From Streptomyces klenkii (GTDB lineage: Bacteria; Actinomycetota; Actinomycetes; Streptomycetales; Streptomycetaceae), in NCBI RefSeq assembly GCF_003626645.1, contig NZ_RBAM01000018.1, forward strand, positions 34,472-98,471: a stretch of 64,000 nucleotides of DNA, given 5' to 3'. Shown here piece by piece: positions 14,562-23,586 of the stretch; the stretch's first letter is position 1; each line of letters starts with the position of its first letter. Position numbers and translations under genes: made by a program. The notes under the pieces were generated by a model. That model worked only from the letters and a program-made list of their open reading frames with translations. It had not been told where the DNA came from and did no database searches.

Positions 14562-16382
14562 ATGTGTGGAATCGTCGGATACATCGGTAAGCGCGACGTC
14601 GCGCCGCTGCTGCTCGAGGGGCTGCAGCGCCTGGAGTACCGCGGCTACGACTCCGCGGGCATCGCGCTGCACGCCGGCGGCAAGACCGGTGGCCTGAAGT
14701 CCGCCAAGGCCAAGGGCCGCGTCCGCGAGCTGGAGTCCCGCCTTCCCAAGCGCTTCAACGGCACCACGGGCATCGCCCACACCCGCTGGGCCACCCACGG
14801 CGCGCCGAACGACGTCAACGCCCACCCGCACCTGGACGCCGAGGAGAAGGTCGCCGTCGTCCACAACGGCATCATCGACAACGCCTCCGACCTGCGCACC
14901 AAGCTGACGGCCGAGGGCTTCACCTTCGTCTCCGACACCGACACCGAGGTCCTGGCGCACCTGATCGCCCGCTCCGAGGCCGGCACGCTGGAGGAGAAGG
15001 TCCGCGAGGCCGTCAAGCACATCGAGGGCACGTACGGCATCGCCGTCCTGCACGCGGACTTCCCGGACCGCATCGTCGTCGCCCGCAACGGCTCCCCCGT
15101 GGTGCTGGGCATAGGCGAGAAGGAGATGTTCGTCTCCTCCGACGTCGCCGCCCTGGTCTCCCACACCCGCCAGGTCGTCACCCTCGACGACGGCGAGATG
15201 GCCACCCTGCGCGCCGACGACTACCGCACGTACACCACCGAGGGCTCCTCCACCTCGGCCCAGCCGACCACCGTCGAGTGGGAGGCCGAGTCGTACGACA
15301 TGGGCGGCCACGACACGTACATGCACAAGGAGATCCACGAGCAGGCCGACGCCGTGGACCGCGCCCTGCGCGGCCGCATCGACGACCGCTTCTCCACCGT
15401 GCACCTGGGCGGCCTGAACCTGGACGCCCGCGACGCCCGCGCCGTGCGCCGCGTCAAGATCCTCGGCTGCGGCACCTCGTACCACGCCGGCCAGATCGGC
15501 GCCCAGATGATCGAGGAGCTCGCCCGCATCCCCGCGGACGCCGAGCCGGCCTCCGAGTTCCGCTACCGCAACCCGGTCGTGGACCCCGACACCCTCTACA
15601 TCGCGGTGTCCCAGTCCGGTGAGACCTACGACGTGCTCGCCGCCGTCCAGGAGCTCAAGCGCAAGGGCGCCCGCGTCCTGGGCCTGGTCAACGTGGTCGG
15701 TTCCGCGATCGCCCGCGAGACCGACGGCGGCATCTACGTGCACGCCGGCCCCGAGGTCTGCGTCGTCTCCACCAAGTGCTTCACCAACATGGTGGTCTCC
15801 TTCGGCCTGCTCGCCCTGCACCTCGGCCGCACCCGCGACCTGTCCGTCGCCGACGGCAAGCGGATCATCGAGGGCCTGCGCAAGCTGCCCGGCCAGATCG
15901 AGGAGATCCTGGCGAACGAGGAGCAGATCGAGAAGCTGGCCGGCGAGTACGCCGACGCCAAGTCGATGATGTTCATCGGCCGTGTCCGGGGCTACCCGGT
16001 GGCCCGCGAGGCCTCGCTGAAGCTCAAGGAGGTCTCGTACATCCACGCCGAGGCCTACCCCGCCTCCGAGCTCAAGCACGGTCCGCTGGCCCTGATCGAG
16101 CCGGCCATGCCGACGGTTGCGATCGTCCCGGACGACGAGCTGCTGGAGAAGAACCGCGCCGCCCTGGAGGAGATCAAGGCCCGCAGCGGCCGCATCCTCG
16201 CCGTCGCGCACCAGGAGCAGGAGAAGGCCGACCACACGATCGTGGTGCCGAAGAACGAGGACGAGCTGGACCCGATCCTGATGGGCATCCCGCTCCAGCT
16301 CTTCGCCTACTACACGGCCAAGGCCATGGGCCGCGACATCGACAAGCCGCGCAACCTGGCGAAGTCCGTCACCGTCGAGTAG
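14562..16382 (+). CDS. glmS: Glutamine-fructose-6-phosphate aminotransferase
   Basis: A 606-residue glucosamine-6-phosphate synthase, making GlcN6P from fructose-6-phosphate and glutamine at the entry to cell-wall aminosugar synthesis. The N-terminal MCGIVGYIG exposes the catalytic cysteine after Met removal. The glutaminase domain continues with AHTRWATHGAP and VVHNGIIDN. Two SIS isomerase domains follow, with GCGTSYHAG near 305 and a C-terminal DKPRNLAKSVTVE signature. The ATG follows GGGAGGG. I recall that S. coelicolor has a glmS paralogue at this place, so a second copy may exist elsewhere. A strong hairpin follows at 16468. No glmS ribozyme is visible upstream. Confidence 0.95.
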   Translation: MCGIVGYIGKRDVAPLLLEGLQRLEYRGYDSAGIALHAGGKTGGLKSAKAKGRVRELESRLPKRFNGTTGIAHTRWATHGAPNDVNAHPHLDAEEKVAVVHNGIIDNASDLRTKLTAEGFTFVSDTDTEVLAHLIARSEAGTLEEKVREAVKHIEGTYGIAVLHADFPDRIVVARNGSPVVLGIGEKEMFVSSDVAALVSHTRQVVTLDDGEMATLRADDYRTYTTEGSSTSAQPTTVEWEAESYDMGGHDTYMHKEIHEQADAVDRALRGRIDDRFSTVHLGGLNLDARDARAVRRVKILGCGTSYHAGQIGAQMIEELARIPADAEPASEFRYRNPVVDPDTLYIAVSQSGETYDVLAAVQELKRKGARVLGLVNVVGSAIARETDGGIYVHAGPEVCVVSTKCFTNMVVSFGLLALHLGRTRDLSVADGKRIIEGLRKLPGQIEEILANEEQIEKLAGEYADAKSMMFIGRVRGYPVAREASLKLKEVSYIHAEAYPASELKHGPLALIEPAMPTVAIVPDDELLEKNRAALEEIKARSGRILAVAHQEQEKADHTIVVPKNEDELDPILMGIPLQLFAYYTAKAMGRDIDKPRNLAKSVTVE

Positions 16383-16467
16383 TCCCCGCGGGGCCCGCCG
16401 CGGCGGCGGGCCTCCCGAAGCCCTCTCGTACCTGTCCGCACCTGTCCGCGACAGGTCCGAGAGGAAA

Positions 16468-16507
16468 CGGCCTTCCCGCACGTGCCACCACGCGCGCGGG
16501 AAGGCCG
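16468..16507 (+). terminator. Terminator after glmS
   Basis: A 12-bp perfect stem (CGGCCTTCCCGC with GCGGGAAGGCCG) and a 16-nt loop, followed by CTTT, 85 bp after the glmS stop. A smaller hairpin (ACCTGTC-CGC-GACAGGT) precedes it at 16440-16456. The rest of the 16383-16706 gap shows no other feature. Confidence 0.8.
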
Positions 16508-16706
16508 CTTTCCCATGCGCCGGCGTTCGCCCTCGCGCCGGCGGGGATGCCGCCGCTTCCGGGAACCGTCACCTCCCGTACGGCAGCACGCCATCGGGCG
16601 GTTCCTACCCGCCCGCGCGGCGCGATCCACCCCCTACGCGCGGGTAGATTCACGGGCCGTCAAGTCCGGGGCAGGAGTCATCACCCGTCCAGGGTGAGGA
16701 AGTCGG

Positions 16707-17228
16707 CTACGGAATAACGACGACGGGACGCTGGGCCCGCCGGGCCAGCCGGCCCGCCACCGAGCCGAAGATCCGCCCGACCAGGCCGTGCGTCGAGCCG
16801 ACGACGATCGCGTCGGCCGCGTACTCCCGGCCGACCTCCTCCAGTTCGTGGCAGATGTCGCCGCCGCGCTCGACGAGGATCCACGGCACCTCCGACAGAT
16901 AGTCCGCACAGGCCAGTTCCAGGCCCAGGACCTCGGTGCGGTGGTCGGGGACGTCCACGAAGACGGGCGGCTCGCAGCCCGCCCAGACGGTGGTCGGCAG
17001 CCTGTTGGCCACATGGACGATGATCAGCCCGGAGCCGGAGCGCCGGGCCATCCCGATTGCATACGCAAGCGCTCGCTCGCTGGACGTGGAGCCGTCGAAG
17101 CCCACCACGACGCCGTGCTGGAACGCCGGATCGCAGGAATGGCGTGTTTCTTCCGCCGCTTCGGGGTGCGCCGCGTGATCGGCGACCCGCTTGCGGTCCG
17201 CAGGTTCGGAGAATTCGTGACCGGCCAT
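16707..17228 (-). CDS. Universal stress protein (UspA family)
   Basis: A 173-residue single-domain Usp with a 35-residue polar N-terminal extension before the fold begins at GVVVGFDGSTSSERAL. The ATP-binding signature G-x2-G-x9-G-S is present as GSTHGLVGRIFGS near residues 145-157, so it is expected to be of the ATP-binding type. Proteins of this family help survival under hypoxia, starvation or stationary phase. The ATG at 17228 is the first start with a reasonable context. The gene is convergent with glmS and divergent from the small membrane gene at 17611 across a 382-bp gap in which I see only AT-rich promoter-like sequence near 17318-17345. Confidence 0.87.
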   Translation of the reverse strand: MAGHEFSEPADRKRVADHAAHPEAAEETRHSCDPAFQHGVVVGFDGSTSSERALAYAIGMARRSGSGLIIVHVANRLPTTVWAGCEPPVFVDVPDHRTEVLGLELACADYLSEVPWILVERGGDICHELEEVGREYAADAIVVGSTHGLVGRIFGSVAGRLARRAQRPVVVIP

Positions 17229-17610
17229 CGGTATCTCGGCGAAGGGTGTCCTCGGGCGGAGGGAGAGTCGGCGGGTGTGCTCCCCCGGGGTCGGATCTTG
17301 GAGGCAAAATCCGTCCGGGATTCATCTTTTCAATCACTTACCCACCAGGGTACGGCGACACTCGCCGCCTGCCCAGAGTCCGACCGGCGGCTCGGAGCCA
17401 GGGGTCGCACGGGCGTGGCACGCGGTGCCCGCCCGGACCGCCGGTGGGCCGTAAGGCGGGCGGGCGTTCCCCGGAGCATGCACGAGGGCGGCCCGTAGCG
17501 CAATGCCCCGACCGCGCTCCGGGCGTACTCCCGATGCGCTCGGCGCAGTGACCGAGGGCCCCGGCCGGGCGTTGTACCACCGCCAGCCCGCCGCCCCCAG
17601 GGAGCGCTCC

Positions 17611-17943
17611 GTGCCCGGAACCCGTGACCACGCCCGCGACGGCGCCCCGCCGCAGGACTCCCCCGATCCGGTGAGCGACGTGGTCCGCTGGGCCGCCTTC
17701 AGCTGCGTGCTCGTCCCCGTGACCCTGTTGATCTGCGGGCAGTCCTTCGGCGGCGCCGCGGGCACGGCGGCCGGGCTCGTCGCCGTCACATGCGCCTGCC
17801 GCGCCCTGCTGCGGCAGGCGGAGCGCAGTGCGGCCAGGGCGCTCGCGGAGCAGACGCTCCCGCACCGCGGACGACACGGCCGGACGGGCTCGGGGACGCA
17901 CCGCGGGGGGCGTCACACCGGCGGCGCAGCGCCGGTCGACTGA
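17611..17943 (+). CDS. Small membrane protein upstream of adpA
   Basis: A 110-residue protein. GTG 17611 is chosen because GGGAG lies 6-10 nt upstream; an in-frame ATG at 17503 would add 36 low-complexity residues. One hydrophobic region, WAAFSCVLVPVTLLICG followed by GTAAGLVAVTCACRALL, forms one or two membrane segments near residues 25-65. The C-terminus is basic, His/Arg/Gly-rich and probably cytosolic. A similar small gene precedes adpA in other streptomycetes (memory), so the neighbourhood is conserved. The function is unknown. Confidence 0.6.
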   Translation: MPGTRDHARDGAPPQDSPDPVSDVVRWAAFSCVLVPVTLLICGQSFGGAAGTAAGLVAVTCACRALLRQAERSAARALAEQTLPHRGRHGRTGSGTHRGGRHTGGAAPVD

Positions 17944-18367
17944 CCCCTGCGGAGGCCGTGCGCCGGCGTCTCAGCGGGGGACGGCCGAGGGCTGTTTGAC
18001 ACTTTCGCACACCCGCACCCACCACTTTTCAGCCAACTTCAGTCCGAACCCCATACCTTGGCTTGAGACCCCCCTAACAGCCGGTCGACCAGCAAGGAAA
18101 GGACCGTGGAGGGCGGTTGCACCCTACGGGGATTGGGCATGGGCGAGAGGCGTACTTTTCACCGAGGCCTGCAAGTGCAACGCTTCGTGATCGAACGCTT
18201 CGCGCCAAGTTGCCATGTCGACTTAGAGCCGAGTGGTGAACTGGTCACTGCGTCTCCATTCGACGCAGTAGATTCGATCTTGGCCATGACCGGCGGGGGA
18301 ACCGTTCAGGACCGAGGGGAAACGTGCAGGACCGAGAGGACTCGACCGCCGAGGGGGGCTTAGCGCC
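17944..18367 (+). promoter_or_regulatory. Long adpA upstream region
   Basis: A 424-bp gap with no convincing gene. Long, highly regulated promoters and leaders are normal for adpA. On the minus strand at 18198-18207 there is TGGCGCGAAG, a 9-of-10 match to the AdpA consensus TGGCSNGWWY, so autoregulation is possible. The stretch 18170-18290 is less GC-rich than its surroundings. No riboswitch or terminator is evident. Confidence 0.45.
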
Positions 18368-19750
18368 ATGAGCCAGGACTCCACGACCGTACCGGAGACC
18401 ACGCGCAAGCTCTCCGGACGCCGCCGCCGGGAGATCGTCGCAGTGCTGCTTTTCAGCGGCGGCCCCATCTTCGAAAGCTCCATTCCGCTCTCCGTGTTCG
18501 GCATCGACCGACAGGACGCCGGAGTCCCCCGCTACCGCTTGCTGGTGTGCGCGGGCGAAGATGTGCCATTGCGAACAACCGGCGGCCTGGAATTGACCGC
18601 ACCGTACGGCCTGGAGGCGCTCTCCCGGGCCGGCACCGTCGTCGTACCGGCCTGGCGGTCGATCACCCAGCCGCCGCCCACCGCCGCACTCGACGCACTG
18701 CGCCGCGCCCATGAAGAGGGCGCCCGCATCGTCGGGCTGTGCACCGGGGCCTTCGTACTGGCCGCGGCGGGACTGCTCGACGGCAGGCCCGCCACCACCC
18801 ACTGGATGTACGCGCCCACGCTCGCCAAGCGCTATCCGTCGGTCCACGTGGACCCGCGGGAGCTCTTCGTCGACGACGGCGACGTACTGACTTCCGCGGG
18901 CACCGCGGCAGGCATCGACCTGTGCCTGCACATCGTCCGCACCGACCACGGAGCCGACGCGGCCGGGGCCCTGGCCCGCCGGCTCGTCGTCCCGCCGCGC
19001 CGCAGCGGCGGACAGGAGCGCTACCTCGACAGGTCTTTACCGGAGGAGATCGGCGCCGACCCGCTCGCCGAGGTCGTCGCCTGGGCGCTGGAGCACCTCC
19101 ACGAGCAGTTCGACGTGGAGACGCTCGCCGCCCGTGCGTACATGTCCCGCCGGACCTTCGACCGGCGGTTCCGCTCGCTCACCGGAAGCGCGCCTTTGCA
19201 GTGGCTGATCACCCAGCGGGTGCTCCAGGCACAGCGGCTGCTGGAGACCTCCGACTATTCGGTGGACGAGGTCGCCGGCCGCTGCGGGTTCCGCTCCCCG
19301 GTGGCGCTGCGCGGGCACTTCCGCAGGCAGCTGGGGTCCTCCCCCGCCGCCTACCGGGCGGCGTACCGCGCGCGCAGGCCCCAGAGCGGCTCGGCCGACC
19401 GCCCCGAGCGGGCCGAGCGCGAGGGGCGTACGGAGCGGGAGCGTCCGGACCGGTTCGACCGGCCCGAGCTCGGCGAGCAGCGGACCGGGGAGCCGTCGGT
19501 GATGGCGCTCCGGCGGGCCGCCATGACTCCGGCCCACGCCGCCTCCGGCGCGGGCGGGGTCCTCGGCGGACCGCCGCCGGCGCACGGCGGGCACCCGGGC
19601 CACGGCCCGCACGGCGCCCATCCGGGCATTCCGGGCGTACCGGGCGGACATAGTGGAGGATACGGGGTGAATGCCACGGAGCCGGGTAAGCCGGAGTCGG
19701 ACCTCTACACCCCACGCCTGCCCGGCCAGCGGGAGCGCCCCGTAGGGTGA
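18368..19750 (+). CDS. adpA: AdpA, AraC-family master developmental regulator with TTA codon
   Basis: A 460-residue pleiotropic activator of aerial growth and secondary metabolism. Residues about 22-190 form a DJ-1/PfpI-like dimerisation domain (VAVLLFSGGPIFESSIPLSV; GLCTGAFVLAAAGLLDG). Residues about 232-335 are the AraC DNA-binding domain with two HTH motifs (YMSRRTFDRRFRSLTG; SVDEVAGRCGFRSPVALRGH). Leu224 in the linker is encoded by TTA at 19037-19039, so translation should need the bldA tRNA. At 460 residues it exceeds the usual roughly 400; the extra length is a His/Pro/Gly-rich tail. orn follows 5 bp downstream, the conserved Streptomyces order. Confidence 0.96.
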   Translation: MSQDSTTVPETTRKLSGRRRREIVAVLLFSGGPIFESSIPLSVFGIDRQDAGVPRYRLLVCAGEDVPLRTTGGLELTAPYGLEALSRAGTVVVPAWRSITQPPPTAALDALRRAHEEGARIVGLCTGAFVLAAAGLLDGRPATTHWMYAPTLAKRYPSVHVDPRELFVDDGDVLTSAGTAAGIDLCLHIVRTDHGADAAGALARRLVVPPRRSGGQERYLDRSLPEEIGADPLAEVVAWALEHLHEQFDVETLAARAYMSRRTFDRRFRSLTGSAPLQWLITQRVLQAQRLLETSDYSVDEVAGRCGFRSPVALRGHFRRQLGSSPAAYRAAYRARRPQSGSADRPERAEREGRTERERPDRFDRPELGEQRTGEPSVMALRRAAMTPAHAASGAGGVLGGPPPAHGGHPGHGPHGAHPGIPGVPGGHSGGYGVNATEPGKPESDLYTPRLPGQRERPVG

Positions 19751-19755
19751 GGAGC

Positions 19756-20364
<609 letters not shown>

Positions 20365-20368
20365 CACA

Positions 20369-20404
20369 GCTCGCTCCCGGCTCGGCCGAAAGCCGGGAGC
20401 GAGC
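20369..20404 (+). terminator. Terminator after orn
   Basis: A perfect 14-bp stem (GCTCGCTCCCGGCT with AGCCGGGAGCGAGC) and an 8-nt loop, 5 bp after the orn stop. Confidence 0.85.
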
Positions 20405-20461
20405 ACCCCCGAAGACCCTGTAGACTTCTTCTCGGCCGGTGGGAAACACGCCGGACGACAT

Positions 20462-20535
20462 GGTGGGTATAGCTCAGCTGGCAGAGCACCTGGTTGTGGT
20501 CCAGGATGTCGCGGGTTCAAGTCCCGTTACTCACC
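20462..20535 (+). tRNA. tRNA-His (GTG)
   Basis: A cloverleaf with anticodon GTG between stems CCTGG and CCAGG. The acceptor GTGGGTA pairs with TACTCAC, and an extra 5' G (position -1) faces the discriminator C, the hallmark of tRNA-His. The T-loop TTCAAGT is standard. CCA is not encoded. A terminator hairpin follows within 10 bp. Confidence 0.95.
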
Positions 20536-20542
20536 CTGACAG

Positions 20543-20576
20543 AGGGCCCCGGTTCGCGGAAGCGGACCGGGGCCCT
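20543..20576 (+). terminator. Terminator after tRNA-His
   Basis: An 11-bp perfect stem (AGGGCCCCGGT with ACCGGGGCCCT) and a 12-nt loop, followed by TGTCGTTT. Confidence 0.8.
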
Positions 20577-20638
20577 TGTCGTTTGCGGCCCCCTTCCCCG
20601 TTCCCCCGGGCGGCAGGCCGCGCGTACGCCGTCCGGCG

Positions 20639-21967
20639 TCAGTCCGCGGCGTGTCGCTCCAGGAAGGACGCGACCGACGGCGAGCCGCCGTACCGGCCGC
20701 CGAGCAGCCCGGCCGTGGCGGCGAGCATCGCCCGGATCCGCGCCGAGCGGACGTCGGCCAGCAGATCCAGCGCGCGCTCCCCGGCGGCCGCCGCCGCGTC
20801 CGGCGCGCCGGCCCGGGCCAGGTCGCCCGCGAGCTGCGCGGTGAAGAGGGCGGTGTTGCGGGCGAAGTGGGCGTCCTGGAGGTCGACGGCGCGCCGCGCG
20901 TGCACGGCCGCCCGCCGCCAGTCGCCGAGCGCCGACCGGCACTGCGCCTCCAGCCCCTCCAGTTCGGCCTCGCCGAAGAAGCTCATCCACTCGGGGTCCG
21001 CGTCGCCCGGGCCGCGGCCGAAGAGCGTCCGCGCCCGCAGCAGGGCGGCCTCGCAGGCGGCCCGGTCGCCGAGCCCGGCCCAGCCGCCGGCCTCCCGCAG
21101 GGCCAGCAGGGACATCAGCCGCGCGGAGGGCAGGCCCCTGGCCGCGCCCTGGGCGGCCTGCGCCGCGCGCACCGCCTCCCGAGGGCGGCCCGCATCGCGC
21201 GCGAGGAAGGCGGTGTTGCAGAACGCGTGGGCCTCCAGGGCCGCGTCCCCGGCGACCCGGGCCGTGGCGAGCGCCTCGGCGTAGTGCGAGCGGGCGTCGG
21301 CGAAGCGGCCCGAGTCGTGGGCCAGCCAGCCCACGGAGAGCGAGAGTTCGCCCGCGCCCGCCTGGAGCCGGTCGGCGACGGACTGGCGGCGGGTGCCGGC
21401 GTCGAGGAGCTCGTAGGCGAGCCGCAGCGGTCGCGTGGCGCGGCGGTAGAGGCCGTCGGCGCCGTGCCGGTCGTCCAGCAGCCGGATGCGGCGCACGGCC
21501 TGCTCGACGGCGGACGCCTCGGCCTCGCCGGCGCGGCGCGGGGCGCGCACCAGGGAGGCGGCCGGGGCGGCGGCCCCCAGCGAGGCCGCGGCCACTGCGG
21601 CCGCCGTACTGCCGGTCATGAACGCGCGCCGCAACACGTCGCTCTCCTTGGGCTGGTCGGAGCGGTCGGAGGGTGCGCTCCCCCCGCTCCGCTCGCTACG
21701 GCTCCCCCGCCCGCGGACCACCTCGCGCGGGACGAAGCCCATGTCCTCCGGTTCGCAGCCGGGGAACATGTGCCGGAACACCCGCTCGTAGGCGTAGTTG
21801 GGGCAGCGGATCTCCCCCGACTCGACGCGGCCGATGTAGCGCGCGTCGCACGAGACCTGCTCGCCGATCTCGCGGGCCGCCCGCCGTACGGCCGCCGCGA
21901 ACTCGGCCGCCGAACGGGCGCCCCGCAGCTGCCGGAACGCCTCGTTCGGCGCGTGGGGCGACACCAT
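20639..21967 (-). CDS. XRE-type helix-turn-helix regulator with TPR-like repeats
   Basis: A 442-residue protein. Residues about 1-80 form an XRE-like DNA-binding domain (FAAAVRRAAREIGEQVSCDA, then RYIGRVESGEIRCPN). An Arg/Ser-rich linker follows, then a short hydrophobic Ala-rich segment at about 115-140 (RRAFMTGSTAAAVAAASLGA). The remaining 300 residues are helical TPR-like repeats (GRFADARSHYAEALATARVA; CNTAFLARDAGRPREAVRAA). Such proteins are common, poorly characterised streptomycete regulators. The ATG at 21967 begins immediately before the HTH. The target and ligand are unknown. It is convergent with tRNA-His. Confidence 0.8.
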   Translation of the reverse strand: MVSPHAPNEAFRQLRGARSAAEFAAAVRRAAREIGEQVSCDARYIGRVESGEIRCPNYAYERVFRHMFPGCEPEDMGFVPREVVRGRGSRSERSGGSAPSDRSDQPKESDVLRRAFMTGSTAAAVAAASLGAAAPAASLVRAPRRAGEAEASAVEQAVRRIRLLDDRHGADGLYRRATRPLRLAYELLDAGTRRQSVADRLQAGAGELSLSVGWLAHDSGRFADARSHYAEALATARVAGDAALEAHAFCNTAFLARDAGRPREAVRAAQAAQGAARGLPSARLMSLLALREAGGWAGLGDRAACEAALLRARTLFGRGPGDADPEWMSFFGEAELEGLEAQCRSALGDWRRAAVHARRAVDLQDAHFARNTALFTAQLAGDLARAGAPDAAAAAGERALDLLADVRSARIRAMLAATAGLLGGRYGGSPSVASFLERHAAD

Positions 21968-22173
21968 GGGCGCGACCGTACCGGCAATCGGTGGCCCGTT
22001 CCCCCCGTTCGGCCCCTCGTTTCGCTACAAACGGGATATCCCACCCGCGATCCGCCATGAAGTGCCATCCTTTGTGACGGCATGCGCCCGTTGCCGTTGA
22101 CGCCCTTCGCGCGTTGAACACTTTGAGCGCGCTCGACGCGGAGCGTAGTGGCACGGCGGAGGAGGGGTTTCCC

Positions 22174-22635
22174 TTGGTGGAGGCCGGAGTGGACAGCAGC
22201 AGCTCGCGGACGACGGCCCTGCACCAGCCGCGTCAGGACCGCAGCCCTTCTCCCTGCGCGCCCCGGGCGGCGGGCCTCGGCCCCGACGCCGGCCCGTGCG
22301 ACCTGGTCACCGTCCCCGCCCGGCAGGGCCTGGAGGCGGTCGACATCCTCCGGCTGCGCGACGGCGTCGGCCCCGTCCTCCACGACGACGAGTGCGACAC
22401 CCTCGGCTTCCTGGTGCCCCCCGGCACCGCCGATGCCTGGGACGTGCCGGGCAGCGCCTGCACCCAGACCCACGGCCGGGGGCTCCGCGCGGTCCCGGAG
22501 GGGCCGCTGCTCACCGGCGCCGGCTGGCTCGTCGCCCCGGAGGCCGCCTTCTCCTCCGCCACGGACCCGGCGGTCCTGCGCGACGCCCTCGGCGAGGCCG
22601 CCCGGACGATCGCGGCGGTCGACCGCTGCCGCTAG
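22174..22635 (+). CDS. Conserved hypothetical streptomycete protein
   Basis: A 153-residue soluble protein without signal peptide. I recognise the type as conserved among streptomycetes but cannot assign a domain. A distant relation to primase/polymerase-like proteins is only a guess. Features include ELVTVPxRQGLEAVDILR-like phrasing and LGFLVPPGTADAWDVPGSAC, with two cysteines. The start is uncertain: TTG 22174 has GGAGGAGGGG about 6 nt upstream and GTG 22177 is equally near; an in-frame ATG at 22114 lacks a ribosome site. It is divergent from the XRE/TPR gene across about 200 bp. Confidence 0.6.
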   Translation: MVEAGVDSSSSRTTALHQPRQDRSPSPCAPRAAGLGPDAGPCDLVTVPARQGLEAVDILRLRDGVGPVLHDDECDTLGFLVPPGTADAWDVPGSACTQTHGRGLRAVPEGPLLTGAGWLVAPEAAFSSATDPAVLRDALGEAARTIAAVDRCR

Positions 22636-22665
22636 CCGCCCCTCCCCCTGGGCGATACTTGCCGG

Positions 22666-23535
22666 GTGGGCAAGGTCAAGAAGAAGCAAGGGCGCGGCCG
22701 CGCCGCCGAAGCGGTCGCGGAGCAGGTCGGCGGTGGGCTCGCCGAGCTCGTGCCCGACCGTGACCGGCCCCGGGGGTTCACCCTCCTGATCGACGGCGCG
22801 CCCCAGTCCCACGTGGATCTCGACGACCCCGCGTATCTGGACTTCGCCTACCAGCGCCGCCTCGGCCACATCGCCGACCTCGCCGCGCCGCCCGGCAAGC
22901 CGGTCCAGGCGCTCCACCTGGGCGGCGGCGCCTTCACCCTCGCCCGGTACGTCGCCGCGACGCGGCCCCGCTCGACCCAGCAGATCGTGGAGATCGACGC
23001 GCCGCTCGTGCAGTTCGTACGGCGGGAGCTGCCGCTGGACAGCGGCTGGCGGATCCGGGTGCGGGGCTGCGACGCCCGCGAGGGGCTGGCCAAGGTGCCC
23101 GACGGCTGGGCCGACCTGATCATCGCCGACGTCTTCAGCGGAGCCCGCACCCCGGCGCACCTGACCAGCGCCGAGTTCGCCGCCGAGGTGCGGCGGGCGC
23201 TGCGGCCGGGCGGCTTCTACGCCGCGAACCTCGCGGACGGCCCGCCGCTGGCCTACGTGAAGTCCCAGATCGCGACGGTGGGCACGGTCTTCCCCGAGCT
23301 CTGCCTGACCGCCGACCCGGCGGTGCTGCGCGGGCGCCGCTTCGGCAACGCCGTGCTGCTCGCCTCCGACCACGCCCTGCCGGTCGCCGAGCTGACCCGC
23401 CGGGCCGCGTCCGACCCGCACCAGGGGCGGGTCGAACACGGGCGGGCGCTGGCGGACTTCACGGGCGGCGCGGCGCCGGTCACGGACGCGAGCGCCCGGC
23501 CGTCGCCGGAGCCGCCGCCTTCGGTCTTCGAGTGA
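22666..23535 (+). CDS. Spermidine-synthase-like methyltransferase-fold protein
   Basis: A 289-residue protein of the spermidine synthase superfamily. A Lys/Arg-rich N-terminus (about 35 residues) precedes a substrate-lid-like beta region. A Rossmann fold follows, with glycine motif ALHLGGGAFTLARYV near residue 83, the acidic ribose ligand in IVEIDAPLV, and DLIIADVFSGARTP. Aminopropyltransferase activity is possible, but many actinobacterial members have unknown substrates. GTG 22666 has no ribosome site, and GATACT lies about 7 nt upstream, so the mRNA may be leaderless. It is convergent with the beta-glucosidase, sharing a hairpin terminator. Confidence 0.82.
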   Translation: MGKVKKKQGRGRAAEAVAEQVGGGLAELVPDRDRPRGFTLLIDGAPQSHVDLDDPAYLDFAYQRRLGHIADLAAPPGKPVQALHLGGGAFTLARYVAATRPRSTQQIVEIDAPLVQFVRRELPLDSGWRIRVRGCDAREGLAKVPDGWADLIIADVFSGARTPAHLTSAEFAAEVRRALRPGGFYAANLADGPPLAYVKSQIATVGTVFPELCLTADPAVLRGRRFGNAVLLASDHALPVAELTRRAASDPHQGRVEHGRALADFTGGAAPVTDASARPSPEPPPSVFE

Positions 23536-23536
23536 C

Positions 23537-23586
23537 CCCGGACGGGCGGGACAGCCGCTAGTACAGCGGCAGCCGGCCCGTCCGGG
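23537..23586. terminator. Bidirectional hairpin overlapping the beta-glucosidase 3' end
   Basis: The outer stem CCCGGACGGGC (23537-23547) pairs perfectly with GCCCGTCCGGG (23576-23586). An inner stem GCCGCT/AGCGGC lies between. The right arm is inside the last codons of the beta-glucosidase, so that coding sequence doubles as terminator arm. Confidence 0.75.

Noticed and set aside
14538..16481. Long antisense open frame across glmS
   Set aside because: Mirror of glmS codon bias; no domain-like content.
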